Positions 1 through 11,772 are shown, numbered from the stretch's first letter. The stretch is DNA of 64,000 bases from Sulfuriferula sp. AH1 (GCF_002162035.1 NZ_CP021138.1:1-64000), one strand, 5' to 3'. The notes: a model not told the origin generated them from the letters alone. Translations and numbers: made by a program.

Positions 1-65
1 TTTTTCAAGTTATATAAAATAACTTTATATTTTATTTATTGGTTAACAAATTTTGAAATTACGTT

Positions 66-1403
66 ATGAATGAATTTTGGCAAGATTCCCTATCCAAACT
101 CGCCCATGAGCTCCCTGCTCAGCAATTCAACACTTGGATAAAACCATTAAAACCCATCGTAAATAATAACGAATTGAGCTTAATGGCCCCAAATCGTTTT
201 GTACTGGATTGGGTTAAGGATAAATTTTTAACGCGGATAGAAGAACTCGCACTGGATTATTTTGGCGCTTCAACAACCATCAATCTCGGAATTGATACCA
301 CCACCAAAAACCAGACTGATAATCCAAATAAATCCGTTGCCATTACAGTTGATTCGGTTATCGTCTCACCAAAAAAAGAACCGCCCAAACGCCTTAATCC
401 TGCATTCAGTTTTAATACACTGGTTACCGGTAAGGCCAACCAGTTAGCCCGTGCAGCGGCAATTCAAGTCGCAGAAAACCCCGGTACAGCCTACAACCCA
501 TTATTCATTTATGGCGGCGTTGGCTTAGGAAAAACGCACTTGATTCAAGCAATTGGAAATTATGTTCATGCGAATAATCCGGATGCGCGAATCAGTTACA
601 TACATGCGGAAAATTACGTTTCGGATGTTGTTAAAGCCTACCAGCATAAAACCTTTGATGAATTCAAGCGTCATTATCATTCTTTGGATTTGCTGCTGAT
701 CGACGATATCCAGTTCTTTAGCGGTAAAAACCGTACACAAGAAGAATTTTTCTACGCATTCAACGCCCTGATTGAAGCAAAAAAACAATTAATCATTACC
801 TGCGATACCTACCCCAAAGAAATTGCAGGCATGGAAGACCGCTTGAAATCACGTTTTAGTTGGGGATTGACTGTATCAATAGATCCTCCCGAACTGGAGA
901 TGCGAGTCGCCATCCTGTTAAAGAAAGCGATGGCTGAAGGCATTGCGTTAGAAGAAAATATTGCTTTTTTTATTGCAAAACAGGTACGTTCAAACGTTCG
1001 AGAACTTGAAGGCGCGCTTAAACGCGTCTTTGCGTATGCCCGGTTTTCCAATAGACCAATTACATTGGAATCTGCAAAAGAAGCGCTCAAGGATTTGCTC
1101 GCCGTACAAAGCCGCCAGATATCAATTGAAAACATACAGAAAACCGTTGCTGATTTTTATAAAATAAAAATTATCGATATGCATTCCAAAAAACGCACAC
1201 GTGCGCTAGTACGGCCAAGACAAATTGCCATGTCCCTGGCCAAGGAATTAACCAGTATGAGTTTGCCTGATATTGGCTCTTCCTTTGGCGGCCGAGATCA
1301 CACTACCGTATTACACGCCTGTCGCAAGGTAACCGAATTAAAAGAAGAAGATGCCAATATAAACCGCGAATATGCTTTATTACTTCAAGTACTTACAAGT
1401 TAA
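66..1403 (+). CDS. dnaA: Chromosomal replication initiator DnaA
   Basis: Binds DnaA boxes at oriC and melts the origin to load the replicative helicase. The 445-residue protein has the usual layout: an N-terminal helicase-interaction domain starting MNEFWQDSL, a low-complexity linker, an AAA+ core with Walker [10 protein letters not shown] near residue 150 and Walker [10 protein letters not shown] near 213, and a C-terminal DNA-binding domain with the signature [11 protein letters not shown] near 412. Length is normal for the family. It is first in the order dnaA-dnaN-gyrB, and the DnaA-box cluster lies immediately downstream, as in many bacterial origins. Base composition is clearly more AT-rich than the nif genes further on. 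Confidence 0.98.
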   Translation: MNEFWQDSLSKLAHELPAQQFNTWIKPLKPIVNNNELSLMAPNRFVLDWVKDKFLTRIEELALDYFGASTTINLGIDTTTKNQTDNPNKSVAITVDSVIVSPKKEPPKRLNPAFSFNTLVTGKANQLARAAAIQVAENPGTAYNPLFIYGGVGLGKTHLIQAIGNYVHANNPDARISYIHAENYVSDVVKAYQHKTFDEFKRHYHSLDLLLIDDIQFFSGKNRTQEEFFYAFNALIEAKKQLIITCDTYPKEIAGMEDRLKSRFSWGLTVSIDPPELEMRVAILLKKAMAEGIALEENIAFFIAKQVRSNVRELEGALKRVFAYARFSNRPITLESAKEALKDLLAVQSRQISIENIQKTVADFYKIKIIDMHSKKRTRALVRPRQIAMSLAKELTSMSLPDIGSSFGGRDHTTVLHACRKVTELKEEDANINREYALLLQVLTS

Positions 1404-1625
1404 TATGTACATAATTGGAATTGCAACTCAAAATACGTATAACCTGAACATATAATGTGGATAACTGCAAAGTTATACACTTTTGAAAAGTTATCCACAA
1501 TTACTTAACATTGCTATCGCACTTTATCAACATATTAAAAATACAAATAAAGTATTGTTTATAAAGTTAAATAATGACTTGTCATTAAAAATTGAACTCT
1601 CTTATTATTGTTATTAAGGTTATAT
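1404..1625. other. Putative replication origin (oriC) between dnaA and dnaN
   Basis: Very AT-rich spacer with DnaA-box matches to TTATNCACA: TGTGGATAA (reverse) at 1456-1464, TTATCCACA at 1491-1499, a one-mismatch TTATACACT at 1473-1481 and TTATCAACA at 1524-1532. An AT-rich stretch at about 1531-1590 could be the unwinding element. Position between dnaA and dnaN is typical. Function is inferred from motifs and context. Confidence 0.8.
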
Positions 1626-2732
1626 ATGTTATTACTAAAAACTAATCGAGATGCTTTGCTCAATCCTTTGCAAACCGTTACTGGGGTAGTTGAAAAAAGA
1701 CATACCTTGCCCATTCTTTCGAATGTACTGATTGAAAAAAATCACAATCAGTTATCAATGTTGGCTACGGATCTTGAAATCCAGATAAAGATGATTACAG
1801 AAACGACTTCAACTGAAGGTGATTTCGCAATTACAGTAGCGGCCAAAAAAATGGTAGATATTTGTCGTGCATTTAACGATAAAGCAATTATTTCGTTGGA
1901 AGCCAACGATAATCAGCTGCAAATTAAATCCGGTAAAAGCCGATTTAACCTGCAAACATTGCCTGCTCAGGATTTTCCAACCATCGAAACCGGTGTTGAT
2001 GCAGATAACCATATAAAAATCGCCCAAAAAACATTGAAAAATCTGATTTCCATGGTTCAATACGCAATGGCACAGCAAGACATCCGGTATTATTTAAATG
2101 GCATGTTATTGGTATTGGAAAACAATGCAATTACGGTAGTTGCCACAGATGGACACAGATTATGTCTGGCAGCTGATACTTTGAATGAATCGGCAAGTAA
2201 ACAGGAAATTATAATTCCGCGTAAAACGATATTGGAATTGACGAAATTACTGGTCGACACTGAGGAATCGGTCACCATTACCATTTTCAAAAATCAAATT
2301 AAATTTGATATTGGTAATATCCAGTTGATTTCAAAAGTAATTGATGGAAAATTCCCGGATTACAATCGCGTCATTCCGACTACGCATACCAATATTCTGA
2401 CTGCAGACAGATTGCCATTACAGCAAGCATTACAACGCGCGGCCATTTTATCCAATGAAAAATTCCGTGGCGTACGATTGGTTCTGGGACACAATGAGCT
2501 GAAGATCGTTTGCAACAATAATGAACAGGAAGAAGCTCAGGATGAAATCGAAGTCGATTATCTGGGTGCCCCATTGGACATCGGCTTCAATGTATCGTAT
2601 TTGCTCGATGCATTAAATCATCTCACTACCGAAAAGATAAACTGTCATTTTGGAGACGCCAGCAGCAGCATGCTAATGACGGTTCCTGATAATGCGAATT
2701 ACAAATACGTTATAATGCCTATGCGTATTTAA
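1626..2732 (+). CDS. dnaN: DNA polymerase III beta subunit (sliding clamp)
   Basis: Ring-shaped clamp that tethers DNA polymerase III to DNA. The 368-residue protein begins MLLLKTNRDALL, runs through the family block RHTLPILSNVL near residue 24 and ends in the conserved YVIMPMRI tail used in clamp-partner contacts. I chose ATG 1626, which has AAGG at 1616-1619 in front of it; an upstream in-frame TTG at 1608 would add six unlikely residues. It follows the oriC spacer and precedes gyrB by about 75 bases. Confidence 0.97.
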   Translation: MLLLKTNRDALLNPLQTVTGVVEKRHTLPILSNVLIEKNHNQLSMLATDLEIQIKMITETTSTEGDFAITVAAKKMVDICRAFNDKAIISLEANDNQLQIKSGKSRFNLQTLPAQDFPTIETGVDADNHIKIAQKTLKNLISMVQYAMAQQDIRYYLNGMLLVLENNAITVVATDGHRLCLAADTLNESASKQEIIIPRKTILELTKLLVDTEESVTITIFKNQIKFDIGNIQLISKVIDGKFPDYNRVIPTTHTNILTADRLPLQQALQRAAILSNEKFRGVRLVLGHNELKIVCNNNEQEEAQDEIEVDYLGAPLDIGFNVSYLLDALNHLTTEKINCHFGDASSSMLMTVPDNANYKYVIMPMRI

Positions 2733-2791
2733 CTTTTAATAATTATCGCAGCTTGTTGTTATCTAATGTTTCACGTGAAACATAATCATGA

Positions 2792-5203
<2,412 letters not shown>

Positions 5204-5301
5204 AACTGTAGGTTCCCATCAGAGTTTAGATTTTTCCCATTCGTTTAGATTTTGTGGGAATTTTAGTGGTTTATCATTTTGGAGTGGCAGAAGCTTCTTA
5301 G

Positions 5302-5320
5302 GCCCCATTATTTATGGGGC
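5302..5320 (+). terminator. Stem-loop after gyrB
   Basis: GCCCCAT and ATGGGGC form a 7-bp perfect stem around a 5-base loop about 100 bases after the gyrB stop. It lacks a strong T-run, so termination is only suggested. Confidence 0.4.
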
Positions 5321-5390
5321 TATTCCCGGTGAGATGCGGTTTGTTGTTTCTTAACTAGTCGATACCCAAAGATACTGTTTCAATCAAGTG

Positions 5391-5416
5391 GTATGGCAAT
5401 CCTAAAATTGCCATAC
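5391..5416. repeat. Perfect 10-bp inverted repeat
   Basis: GTATGGCAAT and ATTGCCATAC pair exactly around the loop CCTAAA. It could be a second terminator or a repeat remnant; no T-run follows. Confidence 0.4.
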
Positions 5417-5601
5417 TGATCTTTAAAGATTTGAATTATAACCATTGAACGCATTGCTTGTGAGTTAGGCTTGGTTATTGCCATAATTCAAAGGTTCGCG
5501 TACTTCTTGGCTTATTGTTCCATATTAGAAGTGGTCCAGAAAGTCTGAACAGTATGTTAAGTGGATGAACTGCTGACATACAATGCCCGAAAGGGCAAAG
5601 A

Positions 5602-5922
5602 ATGGAGCAGGCCATGGTAAAGAAAACGAGACGAACGCACTCACCGGCATTCAAGGCCAAGGTGGTACTGGCAGTGCTGGCAGGCGATAAGACGCTGGCC
5701 GAACTGGCGCAGCGATTTGAAGTGCATCCCAACCAGATCACGGAGTGAAAGCGCCAGCTTGGCGAACGGGCTGCCGATGTGTTTGGCGGCGCTGCCGGCG
5801 CAACGGCTGAACCCGTTGTCGATCTGAAGGTGCTGCATGCCAAGATCGGGCAGCTGACACTGGAGAATGATTTTTTAGACAGTACGCTCACCAAGGCGGG
5901 ATTGCTGAGCGCAAAACGATGA
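5602..5922 (+). pseudogene. IS3-family OrfA, interrupted by a stop
   Basis: Encodes the small DNA-binding protein of the element (helix-turn-helix region AELAQRFEVHPNQITE). It reads from ATG 5602 or 5614 with an in-frame TGA at 5746-5748, where relatives have tryptophan before KRQL; a TGG-to-TGA change is the simplest explanation. Beyond it the frame continues through LHAKIGQLTLEND to the normal end, about 106 codons in all. The end overlaps the OrfB start, as needed for programmed frameshifting in intact elements. Confidence 0.75.
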
Positions 5923-6594
5923 TCGCCGCCAATCACAAACTATCGATCAGCCGTCAGGCCAGGCTGCTGATGAAACGCATGAGCATGGAAGCCCTCTACT
6001 AGAAACCCGGCACCAGCAGGAAACATCCCGGTCATCAGGTTTATCCCTGCCTGCTGCGCAAACGGGATATCCGGCATGCTAATCAGGTGTGGACGCTGGA
6101 TACGACCTATATCCCATGGCGGGCGGCTTCGTGTATCTGACTGCCGTACTGGATTGGGCTACCCGCAAGGTCATGGCAGCCAAGGTGGCGATTACACTGG
6201 AAGCCTGCCATGCGGTAGATGTATTGCAAGAAGCTTTCAACAAGCTTTCAACAAGCATGGTACGCCGGAAATCGTCAACACCGATCAGGGCAGCCAGTTT
6301 ACCGCGCTGGAGTTCGTGCAGGCAGTCAAAGAACAGGGATGCAAACTGAGCATGGACGGGCGTGGCGCATGGCGGGATAATGTCATGGTCGAACGCCTGT
6401 GGAAGTCAGTCAAATACGAGCAGGTTTATTTGCATGCCTACGACTCGGTGAGTGATGCGAGATCGTCCATCATGCACTATCTGGACTGGTACAATCGGGC
6501 AAGACCGCATGCCAGCCTGGGCAGAAAAACGCCTGATGAGGTTTATGCCGTGATGCTGCCGACAGTTAAACTGGCACGTGAACGTCAGCAGTGA
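5919..6594 (+). pseudogene. IS3-family OrfB transposase (DDE integrase), multiply broken
   Basis: Remnant of the catalytic transposase. Recognisable pieces are the N-terminal SRQARLLMKRMSME, then TLDTTYIP with GGFVYLTAVLDWATRKV, and the C-terminal FNKHGTPEIVNTDQGSQFT and RGAWRDNVMVERLWKS blocks of the rve core. An amber codon lies at 6000-6002. One frameshift falls near 6113, and a second is made by a duplicated CAACAAGCTTT unit near 6237-6260. The last part, in frame from about 6254 to 6594, is well conserved. Decay appears old, because several independent lesions have accumulated. Confidence 0.8.
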
Positions 6595-6688
6595 TTCCAC
6601 TTAAAATCGCTGAAAAGTTGTTCAAATGAACTGAGCCACTTCTCTCAAACCCGAGCACTGATCCAGTTTTTTTACCTTATTCCAAACA

Positions 6689-7006
6689 TCACCCCACAGC
6701 TGCCTCAATCATCTTCTGCAACTCCTCCTGCTGAAACATCTCGCGCACGATATCGGCACCGCCGACAAACTCGCCTTTGATGTACAACTGCGGGATGGTC
6801 GGCCAGTTGGCATACGCCTTGATGCCGTCGCGGATTTCCGGGTCAGCCAGCACGTTCACGGTGACATAATCCTTCAGGCCACAGGCCTGCAGAATCTGCA
6901 CGGTGACGCCGGAAAAGCCACATTGCGGGAATTGCGGCGTGCCTTTCATGTACAGCACGATGGGATTGGCGGTGACTTGAGTGCGTATTTTTTCCTGTGT
7001 GCTCAT
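6689..7006 (-). CDS. grxD: Monothiol glutaredoxin, Grx4 family
   Basis: Binds a glutathione-ligated [2Fe-2S] cluster and passes it to target proteins. The 105-residue protein carries the CGFS active site at residues 29-32 in the stretch TPQFPQCGFSGV and the family block NWPTIPQLYIKGEFVGG near 68. It lies 15 bases downstream of ibaG on the same strand. Grx4 and BolA-type proteins form a known heterocomplex, so the pair is probably one functional unit for iron-sulfur delivery. Confidence 0.95.
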   Translation of the reverse strand: MSTQEKIRTQVTANPIVLYMKGTPQFPQCGFSGVTVQILQACGLKDYVTVNVLADPEIRDGIKAYANWPTIPQLYIKGEFVGGADIVREMFQQEELQKMIEAAVG

Positions 7007-7021
7007 TTTATTGCTCCTGAA

Positions 7022-7270
7022 TTAGCGGGTAGTCGATTGTGCCCAGGTTTCGGGCGTGAAGGTGCGTATGGCCAAGGCATGGATTTCCGCCTGCATGCGG
7101 TCGCCCAGCGCCTGATAAATCAGCTGGTGTTGCTGCACTTTGCTTTTGCCGGTAAATTGCGGGCTGACGATGATTGCCTCGAAGTGCTGGCCGTCGTCGC
7201 CCAGCACTTCAACGTGATCGCAGGACAGGCCGTTCATGATGTAACCTTTTATTTCGTTCGCTGTCAGCAT
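7022..7270 (-). CDS. ibaG: BolA/IbaG family iron metabolism protein
   Basis: Small BolA-fold protein, partner of the downstream monothiol glutaredoxin. The 82-residue protein begins with a short helix (MLTANEIKGYIMNGL), then VEVLGDDGQHFEAIIVS, and ends with HALAIRTFTPETW, which matches the IbaG branch better than BolA proper. It is probably cotranscribed with grxD, which follows 15 bases downstream. The exact partner role is taken from the family. Confidence 0.88.
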   Translation of the reverse strand: MLTANEIKGYIMNGLSCDHVEVLGDDGQHFEAIIVSPQFTGKSKVQQHQLIYQALGDRMQAEIHALAIRTFTPETWAQSTTR

Positions 7271-7304
7271 CTTGATCCTTTCAATTGGGTACGCTGTGGT
7301 AAAA

Positions 7305-7407
7305 CTACTCGTTCATATCTGGAAACAGTATCACCTCATCCGGCAAGCCATTGGTGTTCTTTTCCAGATTCATGCCGGCGACCAGCGAGTAACCGCCATC
7401 GCCTGTC
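7305..7407 (-). pseudogene. Possible C-terminal remnant of an unidentified gene
   Basis: Between ibaG and the FAH gene, the minus strand reads GDGGYSLVAGMNLEK and on to LPDEVILFPDMNE, ending at a TAG at 7305-7307. The frame has no start of its own except an internal ATG and runs back under the FAH gene end. It has protein-like composition but I cannot identify it. A chance open stretch is possible. Confidence 0.25.
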
Positions 7408-7413
7408 CTTTGA

Positions 7414-8097
7414 TTAACCTATGGTAACGATCAGCGGTTCCAGCCCGGCGACAGTAGCTTCGATGACGTCACCATTGACCACGGCGCCGACGCCCGCCGG
7501 CGTGCCGGTAAAAATCAGATCGCCGGGAAACAGCTCGACCTGTTGCGACAAATAGTTGATGATTTCAGGAATTTTCCAGATCATGTCGCCGACATCGCTG
7601 CTCTGGCGTACCTGACCGTTCACTTTCAGTTCGATTTTGCCTTTGGCAATCACGCCCGTGTAGAACTCCGGCGTGATCGCGGAGCAGGGTGCTGAATAAT
7701 CGAAGCCTTTGCTGATGTCCCAGGGCCGTCCCTGCCCACGTGCGACGCGTTGCACGTCGCGTTTGGTCATGTCGAGGCCGACGGCGTAGCCGAAAATATA
7801 ATCGTTGGCTTTTTCCAGCGGGATATTGCGGCCACCGATAGCCATGGCGACGACCAGTTCGACTTCGTGCTGCAGGTCGCTGGTGCCAGGCGGGTAAGGC
7901 ATCACCGAGTTGTTGGGCAGGATGGCCTGAGCCGGTTTCGTAAAGAAAAACGGCACTTCACGCTCGGTATCGCCGCCCATTTCCTGCATATGCGCAGCAT
8001 AATTCTGGCCGATGCAATAAATGCGACGCACCGGGAACGGATCGCTCGACATGGCCGGAATACTGACGACGGGAGCGGGGGTGAAAGCGTAATTCAT
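7414..8097 (-). CDS. Fumarylacetoacetate hydrolase (FAH) family protein
   Basis: Metal-dependent C-C bond hydrolase or decarboxylase of the FAH/FAHD fold. The 227-residue length fits single-domain members acting on fumarylpyruvate- or oxaloacetate-like beta-keto acids. Conserved blocks are [16 protein letters not shown] near residue 28, [11 protein letters not shown] near 75 with metal-binding glutamates, [10 protein letters not shown] near 125 and [11 protein letters not shown] near 197. It sits between the grxD-ibaG pair and the 91-aa/AAA+ operon on the same strand. The exact substrate cannot be read from the sequence, and a link to nitrogen fixation is not evident. Confidence 0.88.
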   Translation of the reverse strand: MNYAFTPAPVVSIPAMSSDPFPVRRIYCIGQNYAAHMQEMGGDTEREVPFFFTKPAQAILPNNSVMPYPPGTSDLQHEVELVVAMAIGGRNIPLEKANDYIFGYAVGLDMTKRDVQRVARGQGRPWDISKGFDYSAPCSAITPEFYTGVIAKGKIELKVNGQVRQSSDVGDMIWKIPEIINYLSQQVELFPGDLIFTGTPAGVGAVVNGDVIEATVAGLEPLIVTIG

Positions 8098-8134
8098 TTA
8101 ATCCAACCTCTTAAATAATCATTTCGAAAGCAGT

Positions 8135-8410
8135 TCACATCAGCCTGTCATTGCCGCGATAACCTGCATCCATGTCGAATTCCAGATAATAGATACGGAA
8201 ATGCTGTTCCATTTTGCCGGCTTCCGGTATGGAAGCGGTGCGTTCCGGATATTGTGCCAGCAAAGCGGTACGGTGTGCCGTCCACGCATTCAGCAACGCC
8301 GTCCTCGCATCTTCCTTGTTGCGATCTACGCCTTTGAAGATGAAATTATGGGTAATCATTTCCGCGACGTAAAAGCGCGACGCTGCTGTCGCTTCATTTG
8401 CCGGCTTCAT
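8135..8410 (-). CDS. Unknown 91-residue protein, last gene of the AAA+ operon
   Basis: I do not recognise a family. The protein starts MKPANEATAASRFYVAEMI, contains a charged alanine-rich helical stretch (RTALLNAWTAHRTALLAQ) and ends with an acidic aromatic segment (YYLEFDMDAGYRGNDR). The start ATG at 8408-8410 overlaps the stop of the AAA+ gene in an ATGA arrangement, so translation is probably coupled. This start is chosen over an upstream in-frame one that would run deep into the AAA+ gene. A role as a small partner of the ATPase is inferred only from coupling. Confidence 0.7.
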   Translation of the reverse strand: MKPANEATAASRFYVAEMITHNFIFKGVDRNKEDARTALLNAWTAHRTALLAQYPERTASIPEAGKMEQHFRIYYLEFDMDAGYRGNDRLM

Positions 8411-10029
8411 GCCTGCGCCGCAACCCGCCCGAAATCCATGCCCCGGAATACCGAACAGCGCATGAAGGCTTCCGCGCTCGGTGCGACCTGTTTCTGGTGG
8501 CAGAATTTGGCGGTGAGCTTGGCCAGGCCCTTGATGTCGCGACCGGTGGCGCACGGGAACATGTCGACCAGCGCGTCGATCAAGGCGGCATCCACGTCCA
8601 GCCCGAACTGTTCGGTCATCATTTGCCAGATCTTGCGCCGCGCATCGCTTTGCGGCGGGTAAAACTTGGTCATGGCGATGCAGCGCGAGACGATGGCTTC
8701 GTAGATGTCGTCGACACGGTTGGTGGTCAGGAACAGCAGACCGTTGAAATACTCCTGCACGCGCAGGAATACGCTGACCACCGCATTCATGGTCATATTG
8801 TCGTCGCGGCGCTTGATATAGACGTCGGCTTCGTCGATCAGCATTACCGCGCCCAGCGCTGGGGCGCGGGTCAGCACTTCCTTGAGCGCGGTTTCCATCG
8901 ATGCGACGTTCAGCCCGAGCTGGCCGGAGTGTACCCAGTGCAGCGGGCGCTGGATGATTTCGGAATACACTTCAGCAGTCAGCGTTTTGCCGACTCCGGC
9001 AGGCCCGGCGCACAGCACCGTAGTACCGCCCGATTTGCCGGCAACGATATCGTCCATGAGCACGTCCATTTCGGCGGTCAGTATGTCGATGAGGTCGGTC
9101 TGTTCCTGCGGCAGGATCAGCTTCTGTTTCAGCGCGGGCTGGTACTGGTAGGGCATCATGTCGTCGACATGTACCCACAGATAATGGTGCAGTTCGAGAT
9201 GGAACATGAGGATGTAGGCGTGTACCGGGAGCTGGCAAAACAGGCCCTTGGGTATCGCCGCCTGCGATTCCCTGGCTTCATCTTCAGCTTCGTACTTGTT
9301 GCTCTTGGCCGCCTTGTTCAGGTACGAGCCCAGTATGTCGCCCGTGACTTCCAAAGTTAAAATACGCGAAGTGAGTATGCTTTCGTCGTTGACCAGCCGC
9401 GCCGTGCCGCCGCTGCTTGACAGCACTACCACGTCCTTGCGTGACCAGTCGGTATTGCGGCGCGAGGAATTCGGATCGTCGGTATAAAAGCCGGTGCCCT
9501 GACCGGAAAACTGCGCACCGTATTGCGCGCGCCAGTCGAAATAGCGCGCCGCCGTTTCATTATAGGCATCGACGAGTTCGGGCGTTTCTTTCAGGTAACC
9601 TTTACTGGCAAAAATTTCAGCTATGGTTTTGCCGTCGATATCGCCTGCGCCGATGCGAAACGTCGCCATGGTGATGGTGCCCTTGGTATTGGCTTTCAGT
9701 TCGACCATCACTTTGCCGGTCTCGTCGTTCGATGACGGCGTAAAGTCGAGACGGGTAACCACGTACGGCAACGGTTTACTGGTGGCGTTGGCAGTAAACA
9801 GCCAGCCGCGTATTGCATTCGTCATCAGGTAATCGGCAATCGCCGGTATGAGCATTTCCAGCTCCGCCGCCTGGTACAGATTGCCGAGGAAACCCAGTTC
9901 GGTATCCGATAATTGGCTGAACAAGACCTCGACCTTATTACCGAACTTGAGCTGCCCTTTCAGCGGTTCCAGCCCGGGAAAGGCATCGATCATGGCCTCG
10001 ATGTAAGGCCGCTCTATCTGCAGCTTCAT
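8407..10029 (-). CDS. AAA+ family ATPase with uncharacterised N-terminal half
   Basis: ATP-driven remodelling protein of 540 residues. The C-terminal half is a clear AAA+ module: Walker A GPAGVGKT at 342-349, Walker B VMLIDEAD at about 395-402, sensor 1 TTN at 435-437, a candidate arginine finger in SRC near 449, and a sensor-2 GRDIK at 496-500. The N-terminal 300 residues match no domain I can name and may bind the substrate. Its start shares one base with the stop of the upstream 160-aa gene, and its end overlaps the 91-aa gene. It belongs to a four-gene operon with a predicted NifA/sigma-54 promoter. MoxR-like or CbbX-like activase roles would be analogies only. Confidence 0.85.
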   Translation of the reverse strand: MKLQIERPYIEAMIDAFPGLEPLKGQLKFGNKVEVLFSQLSDTELGFLGNLYQAAELEMLIPAIADYLMTNAIRGWLFTANATSKPLPYVVTRLDFTPSSNDETGKVMVELKANTKGTITMATFRIGAGDIDGKTIAEIFASKGYLKETPELVDAYNETAARYFDWRAQYGAQFSGQGTGFYTDDPNSSRRNTDWSRKDVVVLSSSGGTARLVNDESILTSRILTLEVTGDILGSYLNKAAKSNKYEAEDEARESQAAIPKGLFCQLPVHAYILMFHLELHHYLWVHVDDMMPYQYQPALKQKLILPQEQTDLIDILTAEMDVLMDDIVAGKSGGTTVLCAGPAGVGKTLTAEVYSEIIQRPLHWVHSGQLGLNVASMETALKEVLTRAPALGAVMLIDEADVYIKRRDDNMTMNAVVSVFLRVQEYFNGLLFLTTNRVDDIYEAIVSRCIAMTKFYPPQSDARRKIWQMMTEQFGLDVDAALIDALVDMFPCATGRDIKGLAKLTAKFCHQKQVAPSAEAFMRCSVFRGMDFGRVAAQA

Positions 10030-10511
10030 TACTCTATGCCTTCCAGTATTTCCAGCGCGACCAGTTGACCACGCAATGCGTCTCGCGCCCAGTATCCGGC
10101 AGAACCGTCGAACACCGGGTCGCTTTCCAGCGCTGCGGTAGCTTGCGTGTCCGACCAGTAAATCTTGTACGCCTGTGTGCGTCGCGCCAGCGCAGCAACG
10201 CAGGCATCGGTTTCAGTGATGGCCTCGGCCTGGAATACGCCGTCGCCGAGCAGATAGTCCGCCCGGTACAGCGGCGTATCCCAGCCGTGTTCGTCGCCCA
10301 GGCTGCAAATTGCCGGGAACTCGTCGCGTGCATCGGGCGTGTCTGCCGTCTTGCCCAGCAGTTCGATCAATTCGCGTGCGGTTACCACGTCGAATATTTC
10401 CCATTCCTTGCGCGTATCGGTCGCATAGATTTTGTGCAGCAGATCCTGCTGTTCGAAGGCGAACCACGCATGGGCTTTTCCCTGCTCGGGAAATTCGACG
10501 ACGTAAATCAT
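10029..10511 (-). CDS. Unknown 160-residue acidic protein in the amine oxidase-AAA+ operon
   Basis: I cannot assign a family. The protein begins MIYVVEFPEQGKAHAWFAFE, has an acidic composition and ends with GQLVALEILEGIE. Aromatic residues recur (AWFAF, YKIYWSD, GYWARDAL) and there is no signal peptide or membrane segment. Its start overlaps the amine oxidase stop by four bases and its stop abuts the AAA+ start, so the three genes are translationally coupled. That implies a constant stoichiometric relation with its neighbours, which is inference. Confidence 0.75.
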   Translation of the reverse strand: MIYVVEFPEQGKAHAWFAFEQQDLLHKIYATDTRKEWEIFDVVTARELIELLGKTADTPDARDEFPAICSLGDEHGWDTPLYRADYLLGDGVFQAEAITETDACVAALARRTQAYKIYWSDTQATAALESDPVFDGSAGYWARDALRGQLVALEILEGIE

Positions 10512-11632
10512 AAACTTCTCCCGTATGTGCTTGGTGATGATTTGTATGCGGCATTGTTCTCGGCGTTAAGCATGTATGCGACACGCTCGCCTGCCTCCAG
10601 CGCGCCTTCCATGTATCCGGCGGCATAACTCGCCGTCTCGGAACCGCAGAAATACAGCCTGGCATCCCAGCATGACCGGCGCAGCGCCGGGTCGTCGTAG
10701 GCCGGATGTCTGCCGGGCGGGACTTGATCCAGCGTGCTGCTGGTATAAACCTCGGTGGCCCAGTCCTGTACATGCTGGGTACCGTCATCGGCTTCGCGGC
10801 CGAACAACTGCACCAATTGACTGGAAATCAATATTGGCATGCCTGCCTGAAACGATAGGCGCAGCGCCGGTGACAGCGCTATGAAACCGCCCAGTGCAGC
10901 CTTGTCGCCAGCAGCGTCGCAGGCGTCGAAAGTTTCGTACAGCATCGCCTGTTCATGTTCAACGAAAGCATTGCCGGCTAGGCCTGCGGCACGCCAGAAC
11001 GGTTGCGCATAAGTGACCAGCACTTTGGCCTGATCGGCCATCCAGGTATAGGTCGCACGCATGCTCTGGCGCAGCGCTTCGTCCAGTGGCGGCTCGAAGC
11101 ACACCCGCTCTTCCAGCAAGCGTGGGGGCACGGCCAGCACCACCCGGCGCGCCACAATCATCTGCACGCTGTCACCGCAACGAAAATGCAGCTCGACGTG
11201 GTCGCGATGCCGAATCACGGCGATCAGCGTATGCCCCAAGTGCAGTACATCGGCGGGCAAGGTGGCGGCTAGCGCCTCTATCAGGCTGCCCATCCCCCCT
11301 GCGAGACGCTGCGCGCCATCGTGGATGCTGCCGGTCGAATACGGCTGTGGCGCCTTGTCGGGATCGCTCAGGTTTAATACCGTCCCCTGATCGTGCTGCG
11401 CATAAGCTTCCAGTCCCAGCTCCGCTACCAGACGATGAATGCGCGGCTGCGTTTTGGGCCAGAACCAGGCCGGGCCGAGATCCAGCGCCATATCGTCGAC
11501 TGGTACGCTCAGGATGCGTCCGCCGAGCCGCTCGCGCGCTTCGAACACGGCGAAGTCGCGCCCCTGCTGTTGCAGATTGCGGGCCAAAGCCAGCCCGCTC
11601 AGACCGCCGCCTATGATTGCTATCCCCAGCAT
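10508..11632 (-). CDS. FAD-dependent amine oxidase family protein
   Basis: Flavoprotein of the amine oxidase/protoporphyrinogen oxidase superfamily, 374 residues. The N-terminus holds the FAD-binding Rossmann motif IIGGGLSGLALARNL (residues 6-20), followed by FEARERLGGRI, which is diagnostic of the family. A second FAD-contact region near the C-terminus reads LYFCGSETASYAAGYMEGALEAG. The substrate is unknown. It is the first gene of the leftward four-gene operon, with a GG-N10-GC promoter motif only about 37 bases from the start and a TGT-N10-ACA site about 140 bases upstream. It is divergent from the 99-aa gene at 11934. Confidence 0.87.
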   Translation of the reverse strand: MLGIAIIGGGLSGLALARNLQQQGRDFAVFEARERLGGRILSVPVDDMALDLGPAWFWPKTQPRIHRLVAELGLEAYAQHDQGTVLNLSDPDKAPQPYSTGSIHDGAQRLAGGMGSLIEALAATLPADVLHLGHTLIAVIRHRDHVELHFRCGDSVQMIVARRVVLAVPPRLLEERVCFEPPLDEALRQSMRATYTWMADQAKVLVTYAQPFWRAAGLAGNAFVEHEQAMLYETFDACDAAGDKAALGGFIALSPALRLSFQAGMPILISSQLVQLFGREADDGTQHVQDWATEVYTSSTLDQVPPGRHPAYDDPALRRSCWDARLYFCGSETASYAAGYMEGALEAGERVAYMLNAENNAAYKSSPSTYGRSL

Positions 11633-11668
11633 GGTTCGTCCCCGGATATCGAATATATGAGAGCGTCA

Positions 11669-11682
11669 GCAAATATCGTTCC
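11669..11682 (-). promoter_or_regulatory. Predicted sigma-54 promoter for the amine oxidase operon
   Basis: On the minus strand the sequence GGAACGATATTTGC has the required GG-N10-GC spacing and the TTTGC -12 element. The -12 element lies about 37 bases before the amine oxidase ATG. The -24 element is GGAAC rather than GGCAC, so the match is moderate. Confidence 0.55.
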
Positions 11683-11772
11683 CCGTTGCAGCGTTACGCC
11701 GCGAAGTACGCGGTTTGCTGGTTTGAAGCGGCGATTTGCCTCGCGCCACGCAAAATGCAGCAACGCTGCAGC

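Larger units (their letters stand above)
5204..5526. other. Gene-free spacer after gyrB
   Basis: No supported gene. It holds two stem-loops, listed separately, and a short direct repeat GTTTAGATTT (about 5225 and 5241) flanked by TTCCCA/TGGGAA. Otherwise nothing is recognised before the IS3-type element. Confidence 0.5.
5527..6643 (+). mobile_element. Decayed IS3-family insertion sequence
   Basis: It contains an OrfA helix-turn-helix gene and an OrfB DDE integrase gene in the overlapping arrangement of IS3-family elements. The ends share AGAAGTGG (5527-5534) and its complement CCACTTCT (6636-6643), so these bounds are approximate. No target-site duplication is evident. Both genes are broken: a stop inside OrfA at 5746, a stop inside OrfB at 6000, a frameshift near 6113, and an 11-base tandem duplication near 6237-6260 that restores another frame. 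The element cannot move itself. Confidence 0.75.

Noticed and set aside
5475-5936. Minus-strand reading frame of 153 codons over the IS3-type OrfA
   Set aside because: Antisense to a recognisable transposase gene and serine/alanine-rich without motifs.
8398-9360. Plus-strand reading frame of 320 codons opposite the AAA+ gene
   Set aside because: Runs antisense to the Walker motifs of the AAA+ protein and shows no recognisable domain.
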